Source: Diphasiastrum complanatum (Eukaryota; Streptophyta; Lycopodiopsida; Lycopodiales; Lycopodiaceae). From it: a stretch of 64,000 bases of DNA. The translations under genes were made by a program, and so were the position numbers. Below are positions 12,076 to 24,052 of the stretch, in pieces. Position 1 is the stretch's first letter, and the number at the start of each line of letters is the position of its first letter. Under the pieces are notes generated by a model. That model was given only the letters and a program-made list of their open reading frames with translations. It searched no databases and had not been told where the DNA came from. Location of the stretch: NCBI GenBank assembly GCA_029204225.1, contig CM055096.1, positions 4,913,766 through 4,977,765 of the forward strand, read 5' to 3'.

Positions 12076-12087
12076 GCTCTGATACCA
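12076..12087 (-). other. Primer-binding site of the copia element
   Basis: The - strand reads TGGTATCAGAGC immediately inside the LTR that begins at 12088, a perfect initiator tRNA-Met type site. Confidence 0.8.
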
Positions 12088-13279
12088 TGTTGGAGAAAGA
12101 GAGTGTGTGAGTGTGAGAAATGAAAATAGCTCTAAAAGAAAACGAACACAAAAAAGAAACGAACTCAAAACTCGAACTCGAAACAAACTCGAACAGAAAG
12201 TGTTTGTGCGCGACGGAATGAGCTATATGACTCTTTCCCTAAGCATGACTACGCCTATCAGAAACGAACAGAATGTTAGTGATAAAAATCATGATCATTC
12301 TGATTACGTAGCCAAACATTAACAAAACATCAGAAGAATAATTTGTCGCGAACAACTAGACAAATTATTTGTCGCGAATGATTCGCGAAGAGCTAGATTG
12401 AACTCGACTGATAATCAGTCGCGAATGATTCGCGAAAGGCAAGACTAGATATTAGTTGTCAACAACTAGACTAATAATAACTCGCTAAGAACAGATTACC
12501 AAATTGAGCAATAAGAGAGTCAGACAAAATGAAGAAAAGCATAGCAATATCGACACAAATTTGAACACAAAACAAAAGAGATGTTATCAGATTGAGTATA
12601 GCAAAATATACATGCCAATAATGTGGTAGAGCACAAGATAATAGCGGGCAAAACCACGTGCTCTACAAAACTAATTTAATACCTATCACTAACAATAAAG
12701 AATCAATGCGCAAGGCATCTACTTCGTCTGTCTTTGATAAGCTTCTGATGCTATTATTTTACACACACTTATTCTATTGAATACGCAAGTGGTATTCAAT
12801 ATATACACACAATGTTACAGATGTGCAGAGGAAGAAAGTACAAAGTGGATGTGTTGTCTATAGGAGATCGTGGGTGGCTGCTATCATTGTCAAATCTATT
12901 AGCACAGTTGTATGGGATGAGCATGAAAAGGCCGCGACGTCAGCCTTCGCTGAATGAACGTTGGTGAAGATGCAAAAAATGCATCACTCTAACAGAATGC
13001 CTTAAGATTTGATTTACAGGGTGCCTTCACTTTTCCTAGGGCACCTTCGACATTTTGTAAGGCAGTGTTGTCTTTTTCGCCTGTACAAAACACGTGTAAA
13101 AACACGTGTCGCGTTTTTCGTCTCTTTTTTGCTTGTGAAACGGCATTTTGTAAGGCAGTGTCATCTTTTTCGCCTGTACAAAATACGTGTAAAAACACAG
13201 TGTCGCGTTTTTTGTCTCTCTTTTGCCTGTGAGAATTTACTTGTATTTATGCAAACAGTCGCGTTTTATTCATCTGTCT
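12088..13279 (-). repeat. 5' LTR of the copia element, outer end lost
   Basis: It begins at 12088 (TGTTGGAGAAAG on the + strand, i.e. CCAACA as the - strand LTR end) beside the primer site. It matches the left LTR from 12333. It contains several TCGCGAA motifs and a 93-bp tandem duplication. The outer end stops matching near 13279. Confidence 0.75.
13048..13233. repeat. 93-bp tandem duplication inside the LTR
   Basis: The block beginning CGACATTTTGTAAGGCAGTG at 13048 recurs at 13141 (CGGCATTTTGTAAGGCAGTG) with a shift of 93 bp. The partner LTR near 9210 has one copy, so the duplication arose in this LTR or was lost in the other. Confidence 0.8.
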
Positions 13280-14063
13280 TTGTCAAAAAATGGTGAACTC
13301 CTACAAGTTTGTCGCAGCACAAACAAGACACGAAGGTCGAACGAGAACAATTCGCAATAGTCAACATGTCTTTGACTCGAAGCATGAACGATTTGCGAAT
13401 CAATCGTGAATCGTAAACACACCTCTAGGACCGCAAACCGCAAAATGGACGCAAAACGAAAACTACGAAAAGAAACAAAAAGAACGAAAACACACGAAGA
13501 GAAATCTTTCGCGCTGCCAGCTGGCAGCTCAACGGGCTTCACTCCTAGCTAAAATGAATAGCAACGATGGAGACTAACTAACTAGTTGATTGGCGTTAAC
13601 TAGTCTTGTGATTCTACGTTTAGCTATCTTGTAAACTCCACACAATGGAGGTATAGACAATCCTCTCTGGATCATAACGGAAAGAGAGAAAAAGTGATGT
13701 GAATTTGACAGAGATCTATAAGAAACAGAGAGAGACATAGCGAATAGAGTAAAAAAGCAAAAATACCATAAATGTGCATGAAAGTCTGCCAACAAGCAGA
13801 ACACAACGAAAGAGCAGAGAGTCAATCCGCCTACGGTGAGACACTGACGATCTCACTCTAAAACCAATCTGACAATATAGTCGTGTATCTCTTGGCCTTG
13901 TGCTGTGTCTCTTGATTGCTAGAATAAAATATATTCTGTGATGCGTAGTCGAGTGTCTGGGATCATATAAGAGCTTTCGCATGAAAAGAAAATTCAAGGA
14001 CAGAAAATTGTTCACGAATCAGAAGAGAAAAGACGAACACGAAACGAAAAAGCTTCTGCAACA
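13280..14063 (+). repeat. 5' LTR of a second copia element
   Basis: It ends GCTTCTGCAACA at 14063, directly followed by TGGTATCAGAGCC. Its start is not fixed: similarity to the preceding LTR stops near 13279. No partner LTR lies downstream because the element is cut at 17900. Confidence 0.6.
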
Positions 14064-14128
14064 TGGTATCAGAGCCTACAGGTTATCACTACTGATATCC
14101 TAGCAATGATTCTTTCAGACAACACAAT

Positions 14129-14778
14129 ATGGCTACGACAATCTAGACTAGAGTAGCAATCAGTCTTGATGGTGCAAATTATAGAATCTGGAAATTCAAA
14201 TTCAAAACACTCCTGAAGGGCAAAGGCATCCGGTCGGTGACCGATCTCTCAGAGGTGCAGCCTCCAGAGGGAGACCCGAGGAGAGCTGAATGGATCAGAA
14301 AGGATGAGCATGCGATGGCGATCATTGTTTCGTCCATAAATGAATATCTACTCATGCAGATTGAAGACTACATCAGTTGCAATCCATACGGTGGGATGGC
14401 AACTAGTTAGATCAGCACGTTGAGAAGATCAGAATGATCTTCACTCAACTCGCTGCATCATGATAGGAGCACTAGGTCCTAGCACCACAGCAGCTGATGT
14501 ACTTCATAAAATCTCTACTGACATCCTATCAGCCGTTGAGAATGCTCATACTGAGTCTACTAGATATGACATTCGACAAAGCAGTCAGTCTTGTCGTTGA
14601 TGAGAGACTGATGAGAGATGAAGGAGAGGGAAGCAGTGATCAAGAGAAGGCTCTCTTCATGAAAGGAAAGAAGAAGAACAAAAACAAGCCAAGATTTGAG
14701 AAGACGAAGTCCTCGAATCAACAATCTTCTTCCTGCGATCACTGCCACAAACTAGGCCATGCGGCCAAGAAATGCTAG
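14129..14778 (+). pseudogene. Copia gag with zinc knuckle
   Basis: The frame starts at ATG 14129 and meets TAG at 14144. Gag-like text follows (ISLDGANYRIWKFKFKTLLKG), then a frameshift near 14400 and the region up to 14778. The knuckle CDHCHKLGHAAKKC fits CX2CX4HX4C. A TAG at 14776 directly follows its last Cys. Its role was RNA packaging and particle assembly in the cytoplasm; this copy cannot make an intact protein. Confidence 0.75.
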
Positions 14779-14799
14779 TTCAATCCAGCAATACCTTGC

Positions 14800-17700
14800 A
14801 TGCACTGCAAGAAGAAGCTGCATACGACTGTAGATTCAACCCAAAAAGGAAAAAACAAAGCTAAAAAGACAAACATTGTAGAGTCATCAAAGGATGCTGA
14901 AAGAGGTGACGAAGCTTTCACGATACTCGACAAAGCTTCGACAAGCTATTCTGAACATGACTACGATGTAGTCATCGATTCAGGAGCAACATCTCACATA
15001 ACCTGCAACAAAAAGATCTTGCTCAACTTTCGCGAACTCGAAAATGACAGAGTAGTGATTCTAGGCGATGAAAGTAGACACGATGTCAAAGGCATCAGCT
15101 CTCTATAGCTACAAACACTGTCAGACCAAGCAGAGCTGCCAGGAGCACTCTATGTGCCCTCACTCAGAAAGGATCTGCTATCTATCTCCAAGATGGCAGA
15201 TCTAGGCATTTGAGTTTTGTTCAACGACAAGTGTTGTCGTATGATCGAGAAGACGACAAACAAGTTGCTGAAGGTCGGATGCAGAGAAGGAAATCTCTAC
15301 CAAGCCAAAATAATCAGCAACTCTGAAATCATATTAAATGCTTCAGAAAACGAAGATCATCTCTGGCATAGAAGAATGTATCATCTGAACATGTGGAGCC
15401 TATATGACATGAGAGAAAGGACATTGTCACAAGTCTCAAGATTTCAAGGCCAGAGGCTGAGTTCTACGAAGCTTGTCAGAAAGACAAGCAACATCAGAAT
15501 CCATTCACACACGAGGGAAGAAGAGCCAAAGAAGTTCTTGAGCTCGTCCACTCTGATGTGTGTGGACCGATGAAAACAGATTCGCTCTCAGGTTCAAGAT
15601 ATTTTCTAACATTCATAGATGATTACAACCGAATGACCACGATCTACTACTTGAAAAAAAAACCGAAGTATTTGATTCTTTCAAAAAGTTCGTGGCATTC
15701 ACAGAGCGATGCACCTCGAAAAAGATACAGATCCTTAGATCTGACAATGGAGGTAAATACAAAAGCACAGAATTCTCAAGATTCTGCGAAGAACAGGGGA
15801 TCGAATACCAGTTCACTCCTGCATACACACCAGAATACAACGGTGTGGCAGAAAGAAAAAACAGAACGCTAGTCAAAGGAGCCAGAGGCATGATGGCACA
15901 TGCTCAATTGCCAGCTCAATTCTGGGCTGAGGCAATAGCTGCAGCTGTACACCTGTAGAACAGATCTACAACGACAACGTTGGAGAACAAAACACCATAT
16001 GAAATGTGGACAGGCAGAAAGCCTGATCTGTCATACATACAAGTGTTTGGATGTGCAACATACAAGCACATTCCAAAGGAAAAGAGAAGCAAGTTCGACA
16101 ACAAATTGGAGCAATCAATCATGGTCGGCTACTCGAACGGAACATATGTGTACAAAATCTACGATCCAACCACAAAGAAGGTTGTTTCGAGCAGAGATGT
16201 GAAGTTCGATGAGTCCACATTCCCTAGACTGGAAGACGAAAGAGGCCATGAGATCTTCACACTGCTATTCAAGAGGGAGATCGAGGACATACATCAAATT
16301 AGAATGCAAAGCCCCAGATTCCAGAGCAGCAGGAAGCAGAGGATCGACCCCATGAACAAGAAATGTTCGAGCAGCGACGAAACGAACCTCGAAGGTCAAC
16401 AAGACAAAAAAGACCTCCAGACCGCTCTGACAATTTTCAATGGAGAGAAGGCACACATTCGAGTACTGCAGCTTCACATAAGAGCCAACAACATACCAAG
16501 AAGCTATCCAGAGTCCAGAGGGAGAATTTTGGAAGCAGGCAATGTCAGAGGAGATTGAGTCGATGAGGCAAAATGAGGCATGGACATTAGAGCCACTGCC
16601 AGAAAACAGAAAAGTAGTCAACTGCAAGTGGGTGTACAAGAAAAAGCAAAAATCATATGGCACTATTGGCCGCTACAAGACAAGGCTTGTCGCAAAGGGC
16701 TACACGCAGAGATATGGTGTCGACTATTTTGACACATATTTGCCCATGGTGAAGATGACAAGCATAAGGCTACTCCTTGCATACGCCACATAGTACAATC
16801 TAGAAATTCACTAGATTGACGTGAAAACAGCCTTTCTCCTCAGAGATCCAGAGGAGGAAATCTTCATGAAGCAATTTGAAGGCTATGAAGACCCCGACAA
16901 CAGACAATATGTCTGTCGATTGCAGAGATGCATCTATGGTCTAAAACAAACATCATGGGCCTAGTACAAAAAGCTTGATGGTCTTCTGAAGTCTCTAGAC
17001 TTCAACCCTACTCAACCAGACTATAATGTCTACATCAAAAGAGTAGGAAAGGATTTTGTGATACTGACCATTTCCGTGGATGATTCGCTGATACTGATCA
17101 AAGACACGAAGAGTCAGATTTCTGAAAGCTACGAAATCATAGATCTTGAAGAAACAATAAGGCTGGAGATCAAAAGAGATCGAACAAATGGCGAAATGCA
17201 CTTGAGTCAGTCAGAATACGCCAGAAAAGTGCTGAAGTAGTACCACATGATGGACTCCAAAGAAAATGCCACACCAATGATAGCTGGAGCCAAGCTCACG
17301 AAACATGATTGTCCAAAAATAGAAGAGAAAGAACAGAAGATGGCAGGTATACCCTACCAGAACTTAATCGAGAGTCTGATGTACTTGACAATTTGTACCA
17401 GACCGGATTTGGCCTTCTCTGTTCACGCATTGAGCCAATTCTGTTCCAATCCTGGTCTAGCACATTGGCAAATGGCCAAACGAATCCTATAGTATCTGAA
17501 GGGTACCCAGAATATTGGATTAACCTACAGAGCTATAAACGAAGAGAAAGGATTCGAGCTGCATCACTACAGTGATGCGATCTGGGTGAGCTGCAAGGAT
17601 GACAGCAAGTCCATTACTTGAGGATGTACAATAGCGTGCGGAGCTGCAATCAGCTGGATATGCAAAAAGCAAACCCTGGTAGCTCAATCCTCTTGCAAAG

Positions 17701-17900
17701 CTGAGTATGTCGCAGTCTCGAAAGTGGCGAATGAGGTAGTGTGGTTGCAAATAATGTCGGAGGCAATCGGGATACCACAAGAGGGGCCAAGCACGATGAT
17801 GATGGACTCCCAGAGTGCCATCTATTTGTCCCAGGATCATGTCTTCCATTCAAAGACAAAGCACATTCCTCTGAAGTATCTTCACATTCGAGATTTGATC
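14800..17900 (+). pseudogene. Copia pol (protease, integrase, RT, partial RNase H)
   Basis: The protease motif is VIDSGATSHIT (near 14970). The GAG-pre-integrase HLWHRRMYHLN lies near 15360. The integrase core has VHSDVCGPM (after a frame change near 15550), LRSDNGGKY and NGVAERKNRTL. Reverse transcriptase runs from about 16542 (KWVYKKKQ, RLVAKGYTQ, IDVKTAFL); its catalytic box is SVDD near 17074 instead of YVDD. RNase H ends at KTKHIPLKYLHIRDL. In-frame stops occur at 15106, 15211, 15956, 16791, 16812, 16962, 17238, 17490 and 17619; all are TAG except TGA at 15211 and 17619. Confidence 0.85.
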
Positions 17901-18358
17901 TCTCCCTCTTCAATCGACAGTATTGAGAAGATTTCATGGCTTTTTGATTCTTTGACTCCTGAAAACATCGATTCGTCGAACTTCACATCTATGCTCATTA
18001 CCACCTTCTTTGAGGTAGGATTGTAGAATCGATAGATTTGTGAGTTGTTCGAATATCGAACCATGACTGTCCGCACCGACTTTTCGTCAAGTTTGCTTCT
18101 TCTGTTTTCTTTTGGTATGTGCATGTATGCTGCACATCCAAATACTCATACGTATGACAGATCGGACTTCTCACCCATCCACATTTGGTACAACATTTTG
18201 TTCTCCAGAATTGTCGTTATCGATCTATTCTGCATAGCTGCAATTGTTTTAGCCCAAAACTGACTTGGCAATTGTGCTTGAGCCATCATGCATTTGGCTC
18301 CTTTGACAAGAGTCCTATTTCGTCGTTCTGCTAACTTATGCCTATAAGGTAATGCCAT
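17885..18358 (-). pseudogene. Inverted fragment of copia integrase C-terminus
   Basis: On the - strand, 18358-18146 reads ERRNRTLVKGAKCMMAQAQL, and a second frame to 17885 has MHIPKENRRSKLDEKSV, KKVVMSIDVKFDES and SHEIF. These match the equivalent part of the + strand copia just to the left (NRTLVKGARGMMAHAQL, KVVSSRDVKFDES, GHEIF) with many changes. It is a related element in opposite orientation, not a recent copy. Confidence 0.75.
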
Positions 18359-18450
18359 TCGGTCTTTGCAATGCCCCTAGTACCTTCCAGAGAGTATGCA
18401 AGTGGCATTCAGAAAAGCAAGAACTGTTAGCCTCATGGTGAATCCCGAAA
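18352..18450 (+). pseudogene. Scrap of gypsy reverse transcriptase
   Basis: Codons from ATG 18352 read MPFGLCNAPSTFQRV, the hallmark MPFGL.NAP.TFQ motif of gypsy reverse transcriptases. The frame is lost after about 30 codons, and no other domain of the same element is adjacent. Confidence 0.7.
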
Positions 18451-19221
18451 GATGGAATGACCATGTAGGAATTAGTATGATAGATCTAATTAAGCTTTAT
18501 GATTAGCACAATAACCTGATTCTAGACTGAATAGCAAGATCTAGTACAGAAGTTATGGCTTAATCACAATCTAGCATGCTAAGCATCAGAGAATGATAAC
18601 AATGAATCATAAATGAGCAAAAGTACAAGAAATTAGTGTATTAGCATTAGCCTCAACACGAGTTAGAGAGAGAAAGTGAGAGAGATATCAAGCAAAAATG
18701 GTGTGGATCCAAAATGGCATGAGAGAGCTACAAAGCTTTGGTTTTTCATCAAAAATTATGAGAAGAGCTACACATATATATGGATTTTGAGGTAGCTTGA
18801 GGTAGAACTACATCCATCCACCTTTTAATGACATCTAAAGTGAAAACTAGAGTCTATGTGACATTTGTCACATCTCATGCATGTATCTCTACCTACTTTT
18901 ACCAAGTGTCCTAGTTCTAACTAGAATTGTACAAATCATCATGCATGTGTCCATTTCACTTTGTGCACACCTTGCATGTCACTATGGATCACTTACAATT
19001 AATGCATGTGAAATGCCACGAGTTTCTACTAGCATATTTTTGCTAATTAGTAAGTCTACAATCTATATGCAAGTTGTAATCATCAAACTAGATATGACAT
19101 ATCCATATAGCTCGAGTGCTATCTAGGCCAAACTTGGCATTTGCATTTATGGAACAACATACTTGCATGGTACAACATCGTAGCAAGCCTAAAGTCAAGA
19201 TGGATTATTTTTCCATTTTAA

Positions 19222-19288
<67 letters not shown>

Positions 19289-20649
19289 TCTTGTAATAGG
19301 TGCTCACAAAATGTCTGGTTTCTTCCTATAACAAGCGCATTATGTTTAGAATTTCAAAGTAATTCAACTTTTTTAAAGGTAAGAATGGCAATATCTAGAG
19401 TGCAATTACTGTGGGAGTCAGGAGATTAATAAGCCTATCCCAATCCTAAGGCTTGGATAGATTCTATGGCTGCTGTGGATTGATCTCATCAAATGAAACA
19501 TGAACATTAATGTAGTAGTTGATTAGCTCTGAAAATTCAAAATCGTTTACAAGTCACAGTTAGAGAAAATGGTACAATCATATTTGAGTGTCTAAGTTTG
19601 CCTAGAGGGCATCAAGCCAAATTGTCATATCTTTTCATGATTAAGGGGATTATGCTTTCAAGTTGCCAAAATCATGCTATTTCTTTCTTTCTGATGCTAG
19701 AATTCCCGTCTTCAGCTTTTAGTTAGTACTTGTTGGTTCATTCACTTCCATATATAATCCTTCAATCCAAATGATTGTAGAAATTGCAATTGCAAGTATT
19801 TAAGTTGATGCTTTTACTTTTATTTTATCAAATTAGTTTTCATGTTATATTTAGAATCTCATAATTTGTCTCATTATGTAAATTTTTTTTTCCGTCAAAC
19901 ATAAATGAATGGGAACTCACACAGTCACTTGTAGATATATTGGATGTCATACATCTTAAAATAAAAATATTGTAGTATATACAAAAGAATTTTGTTGATA
20001 GTAGTATCTATTTTCAAGAATCATTGTGCATTTCAAATATGCATAGGTGCTTTGGAAATTTTGGGGTCATTTGACTTTTGAGCTTGAATAGTAACACATA
20101 GATTACTTCTAATTCAATGCAAGCATGAGCGCTGCCTAGCCCCCCCCCTCCCCCCTTCGCGCTTTCTTGCCGCCCCGTCACAACGCACGGGCATGAAGCA
20201 TTGACTAGAATGGAGCATCTGGTGTTGATATTTTGCTAGATTGCGAAAGTGAGAGCTCGACTAAATGCCGATGTGGAAATCACTCTTGGAACATGGCTCG
20301 CTCCTGCTCTGATAGGGTCCTTTGAGGACATGGTTTGTACATTTGTTTTGTGGATCGTGCGAGTTTGATTTTCTTAGCTACTGTAGCGAAGGCCATGATA
20401 AAAAACGTTATATGTATCAACTGTATTTTCTTCCAAGGTTCATAGGACTTATACATTTGTGTAATGCTAGCAAAACATATGTGCTTACATGAACCATTTG
20501 TATCAAAAGTTCAGTTGTCCCTAGCTTTGTGCAATTTGTTTAAAACCAGATTAGATATAGACAGACTAATCACGGGTGGCTGGTCAGATTAACCTAAAGA
20601 TGACAAGCAACAATCGATGTATCCAAACGCCAATTAAATCGACTTACTA
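18451..20649. other. Gene-free stretch, AT-rich
   Basis: I find no supported gene. The part 18460-19130 has LTR-like texture (a CACATATATATGG box near 18770, short repeats of GCATGT), but I cannot define TG...CA ends or a primer site. 19224-19284 is a CT microsatellite. 19330-20640 is AT-rich without open frames, with a short C-rich patch at 20141-20176. Confidence 0.5.
19224..19284. repeat. (CT)n microsatellite
   Basis: About 60 bp of uninterrupted CT dinucleotides. Confidence 0.95.
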
Positions 20650-20978
20650 TTGTCACAAGCAACTCACGCTGCCTGGGACCTGGGCTCACGCATGCCCGCT
20701 TGCAGACTTGCGGGCTCACATCACGTGAGCTGCCCGGAACCCCCCCCCCCCTCTCGCTTTCCTAGAAGGGGGGTGTGTGCCATGGCGCCCCTGGGTAGCT
20801 ACGCCCCCAATCGAGCTAGCGGTCCAGGGGTGGGAGAGCGAGCTGCGAAGGGGGAGGGAGGGAGAAAAAGATGAGGGAAGGGGAGAGCGGGGGGCATTGT
20901 ACCCCCATGCCCCCTCGCACCTTTTCTTTGAATTTTATTATTATTATTTTGGGGGACCAATATTTTTATTTGGGCCCC

Positions 20979-21036
<58 letters not shown>

Positions 21037-21661
21037 CCCCTCTTTTTTATGGTACTATAATCTCATGGTAGCCCTGCACCTTACCATGGCCACATTGGAC
21101 TTTGGCCCGCAATTCAACTTTGGTCTGCATTCGACTTCATTTCGCATTCCGTTCCCGACGCACCCCACACTCCACTAAACCATGTGATCCCCCCCTCCAC
21201 AATTCATCCAAAACAACCCCCACCAAAGGATCTACGAACTAATTTTGGTCGCATCTATATGTCTGCCTTCGGCGGGCACACCCCCGTCAACAACCATCAG
21301 CTTTCTCCTAAACCATAGGCTGCCATCCTAATCATTGGCTGTCACCCAGATCGTCAACCCTCGCCCGTCAATGACAGACACACTTCGCTAGTGAGCAAAA
21401 AGAGATTTTTCAATTTAAAAGGAAGGATAAGGAAGTTACCAATGAGACATCTTCCAATCCTAATTCTAAGAAACTCAAACACCACCTTTAAATAGAAAAG
21501 TTGTCTTCTCCAATATAGCTCTAGATATATGATGCATATTACTACATGAACAATGTTTTCTCTGGTGGAGATAATTCATCAATAAGTTTTCACCAATAAG
21601 AACTAATCTCCATCAAATTTTAATTTTGCAATTGTGTTTTGTTTTGCAAGACACATAGACA
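20650..21661. other. Gene-free, C-rich stretch with CT microsatellite
   Basis: 20740-20900 is rich in C and G homopolymers. 20982-21033 is an uninterrupted (CT)26 tract. Open frames across it are low complexity (Ser-Leu or Arg-Glu repeats) and are not genes. 21060-21650 shows no coding signal. Confidence 0.6.
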
Positions 21662-24052
21662 ATGTTTTCCATATTGGATGAAGAAACGATTAAATTTTCA
21701 GAGATGCATCCACTTGAGGACTCTGCTAGTGGCTTTGTTCAGCTCTTTTAGGTCTGCTCTTTTATCCCCTTTGGTCACATTCCTTCTTCTGTTGCACGTC
21801 TTTTGTTTGCGTCTCGTTTGATCACCATGTCTAAAGCCTCGGGTGGCGTCTGTCCCATTGCTATTGGCGAAGTCCTCCTCCGTCTTGTTAGTCGCTCTAT
21901 TTGTTTTCAGTTTCAACAAATTTTCGCCTCTTTTCTCTGCCCTCATTAGTTTGGCGTCTCTACTCCTGGCGGTTGTGAAGCTGTCATTCACGGTTTGCGT
22001 GCCACCCTTGATCTCCATCTTGACTGGGTTGTTCTCCATGTGGATGTTTCCAATGCTTTTAACTCTGTTTCTAGAGCTGCGATCTTTCAAGAGTTGCGCG
22101 CGGCTGGTGGTGAGTTGGCTCAGCTTATCCCATTTGTGCGGTTGTTCTATGCTATTGAGACTCCTCTCTTTTACAGTCACCATGTGCGCTCTGGGGATCT
22201 TTCTACTATCCAGTCTGTGGCAGGTACTCGTCAAGGTAATCCTTTGGCTGGTTCGCATTTCGCTCTGGCTCATTTCCGTGCACTTCGAGCTTTTGCAGAG
22301 GCCTTTCTCTCCTGCTTATTTCCTTCGGTTGCTGATGACACTCATATTGTTGGTCCTGCTCCTACGGTGCTCCTCGCATTTCATCATTTCTCTGAGCAGT
22401 TGGCTTCTCTTGGTTTGTCTATTCAACCTCGCAAGTGTTCAGTGTGATCTCCAGCAGGTCTTCCCCTGGACTTTGTTCCTCCTCAAGGTTTCTTTGCTCC
22501 TTCGGATGACATTCACATTCTGGGTGTTCCTTTTGGGTCTGCTTCCTTCAGCTCTGTTTTTCTTGGTGAGGCTCTCCAAGAGGATGTTGCTCATTCAGAT
22601 CTGCTTCCCCGCTTGGGCGACACTCAGGTCGCGTTTGGCATCTTGACATCTTACTTTATCCAACGTCCTTCTTATCTGCTACGGACTTTCCCCCCTACTC
22701 CGGACTTTTTGCATCTCCTCTCTTCCTTTGATAGCTCTCTTATGGATGTTTTTGGCCGCCTTTTGGGCCCAAGTTCTTTGGATGGTGTGGAGACCCTTTC
22801 AACTCAGAACCAGGTTCGGTTACCCATTTCTTGTGGAGGTGTGGGTCTTCTCTCTACGGTTTCTTCTGCACCTGCAGCTTTTCTTGGGAGCTGGGCTCTT
22901 GTCGCCCCTGCTTTGTCTTCTCGATTCCTTTATGGCTTTCGCCCTCTCTTGGTGGATTGCATTGCTCATGTGGATGGCGGTTCTCTGCCTTTCCAGCACC
23001 TCCTCATCGCTACGCGAGAGCTCCTCCCCCTCTCTGCCCAAACTTGTCTTCCTCCTTTTGAGCAACTCCTCACTTTCAGCTCAAATCACCTGCAAGAGAC
23101 CCTCTTGGAGCGCGTGCACAAGCATACCCATTCCAGCATGCTCTCTGAGGCTCCTTCCGCGTTGCATCGAGCTCGGCTTCTTTCTTGTGCGGGTCCTGGT
23201 GCCGGGGCTTGGCTGTCAGCTCGGCCTGTTATTCCTTCCTTCCGGTTGTCTTCGGCCATCTTCACCGTTGCTCTTCGTCTTCGCTTGGGACTTCCTCATC
23301 CTTCGGTCTTGGATCTCTCTAGGTGTGTTTGTGGTCACCCTATTGATGCTCTTGCTATCCACCTCCTCCGCTGTCCTTCTGGGAGTGAGCGCACAGCTAC
23401 GCATGATGTTGTTAGAGATGCAGCGGCCGCTATAGCCAAAGATGGAGGATTCCATGTCCTCAGAGAGTAGTCTCCTATACTTCCTTCTTCCGCGTCCCAC
23501 TCTTCCCGTAGGCGTGTTGACATTGTCCTCTCTCGGGATGGGCTTCGTACTTTGGCAGATGTTGTTGCTGATCCCATGCGTGGTGACCTATTGCCTCGCT
23601 CTGCCTTCACACCAGGAGAAGCGACAGGCGTGGCAGCACAAGAGAAGGAAACAAACTACTCCGACAGGCACCCCATTGATGCTTTCCTTCCCTTGGCTGT
23701 TGAGACTTATGACACCTTGCATCGACGCTTTGAGGATTATCTTCGCATGTGTTCTCATTAGGCGGTAGAGAGTCAAGGTATTCCTGGTTCTATTCTCGTG
23801 ACTTCTTTCAAACAACGTGTTTCCATTGCCCTGCAACGTGCTCAGGCCCTATCTATTATGCAACGGGCGATGGTGGCTGGGTCTGCTACATCTCATCTCC
23901 CTTCATTAGCCGACTCACCACTCTTCACCTTTCTGATCTGCTGCATTCAGTTGGCAGACTCCCACAGACATCATCATAGTTTATGCACTTTTATTTTTAA
24001 TGCCAGGATTTGGATTAATCTTAACTTTACTGCAAGCTTAACTCTTGTTTGA
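21662..24052 (+). pseudogene. RT plus C-terminal nuclease-like retroelement ORF
   Basis: One reading frame runs from ATG 21662 to TGA 24052, broken only by TAG 21749, TAG 21947, TGA 22445, TAG 23468 and TAG 23759, with no frameshift. RT motifs appear in order: GVCPIAIGEVLLRLV (fingers), VLHVDVSNAFNSVSR (catalytic Asp), GTRQGNPLAG, and FPSVADDTHIVG (catalytic Asp pair). After about 280 residues without familiar motifs come CAGPGAGAWLSARP, a cysteine/histidine cluster CVCGHPIDALAIHLLRC, GSERTATHDVVRD, and RRRVDIVLSRDG..LADVVADP, which resembles a PD-(D/E)XK nuclease core. This layout (RT, CCHC-like motif, restriction-like nuclease) is that of R2-group non-LTR elements. There is no APE-type endonuclease and no clear poly(A) tail. 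The assignment is by motif reading only. Confidence 0.7.

Larger units (their letters stand above)
8507..13279 (-). mobile_element. Ty1/copia element with reverse transcriptase deleted
   Basis: Homologous LTR sequences at 8507-9455 and 12088-13279 flank an interior with gag, protease and integrase on the - strand. The primer site (TGGTATCAGAGC) lies at 12087-12076 and a G-rich polypurine tract at 9456-9466. Both LTRs are incomplete: the left one lacks about 245 bp next to gypsy debris, and the right one stops near 13279 where another LTR begins. The reverse transcriptase is missing. Confidence 0.8.
14064..17900 (+). mobile_element. Ty1/copia element, 3'-truncated and full of stops
   Basis: The primer-binding site is at 14064-14076. 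Gag, protease, integrase, reverse transcriptase and most of RNase H follow in canonical copia order on the + strand. Similarity ends near 17900, inside RNase H, where an inverted fragment of a related copia begins. The polypurine tract and 3' LTR are absent. Confidence 0.85.

Noticed and set aside
20777-21178. Open frame with Ser-Leu repeats
   Set aside because: It is created by the CT microsatellite, which has no stops in any frame; no flanking protein-like sequence is seen.
21698-23836. Several - strand and other-frame open reading frames across the RT-nuclease region
   Set aside because: They are shadows of the + strand RT frame, Leu- or Arg/Ser-rich and without motifs.
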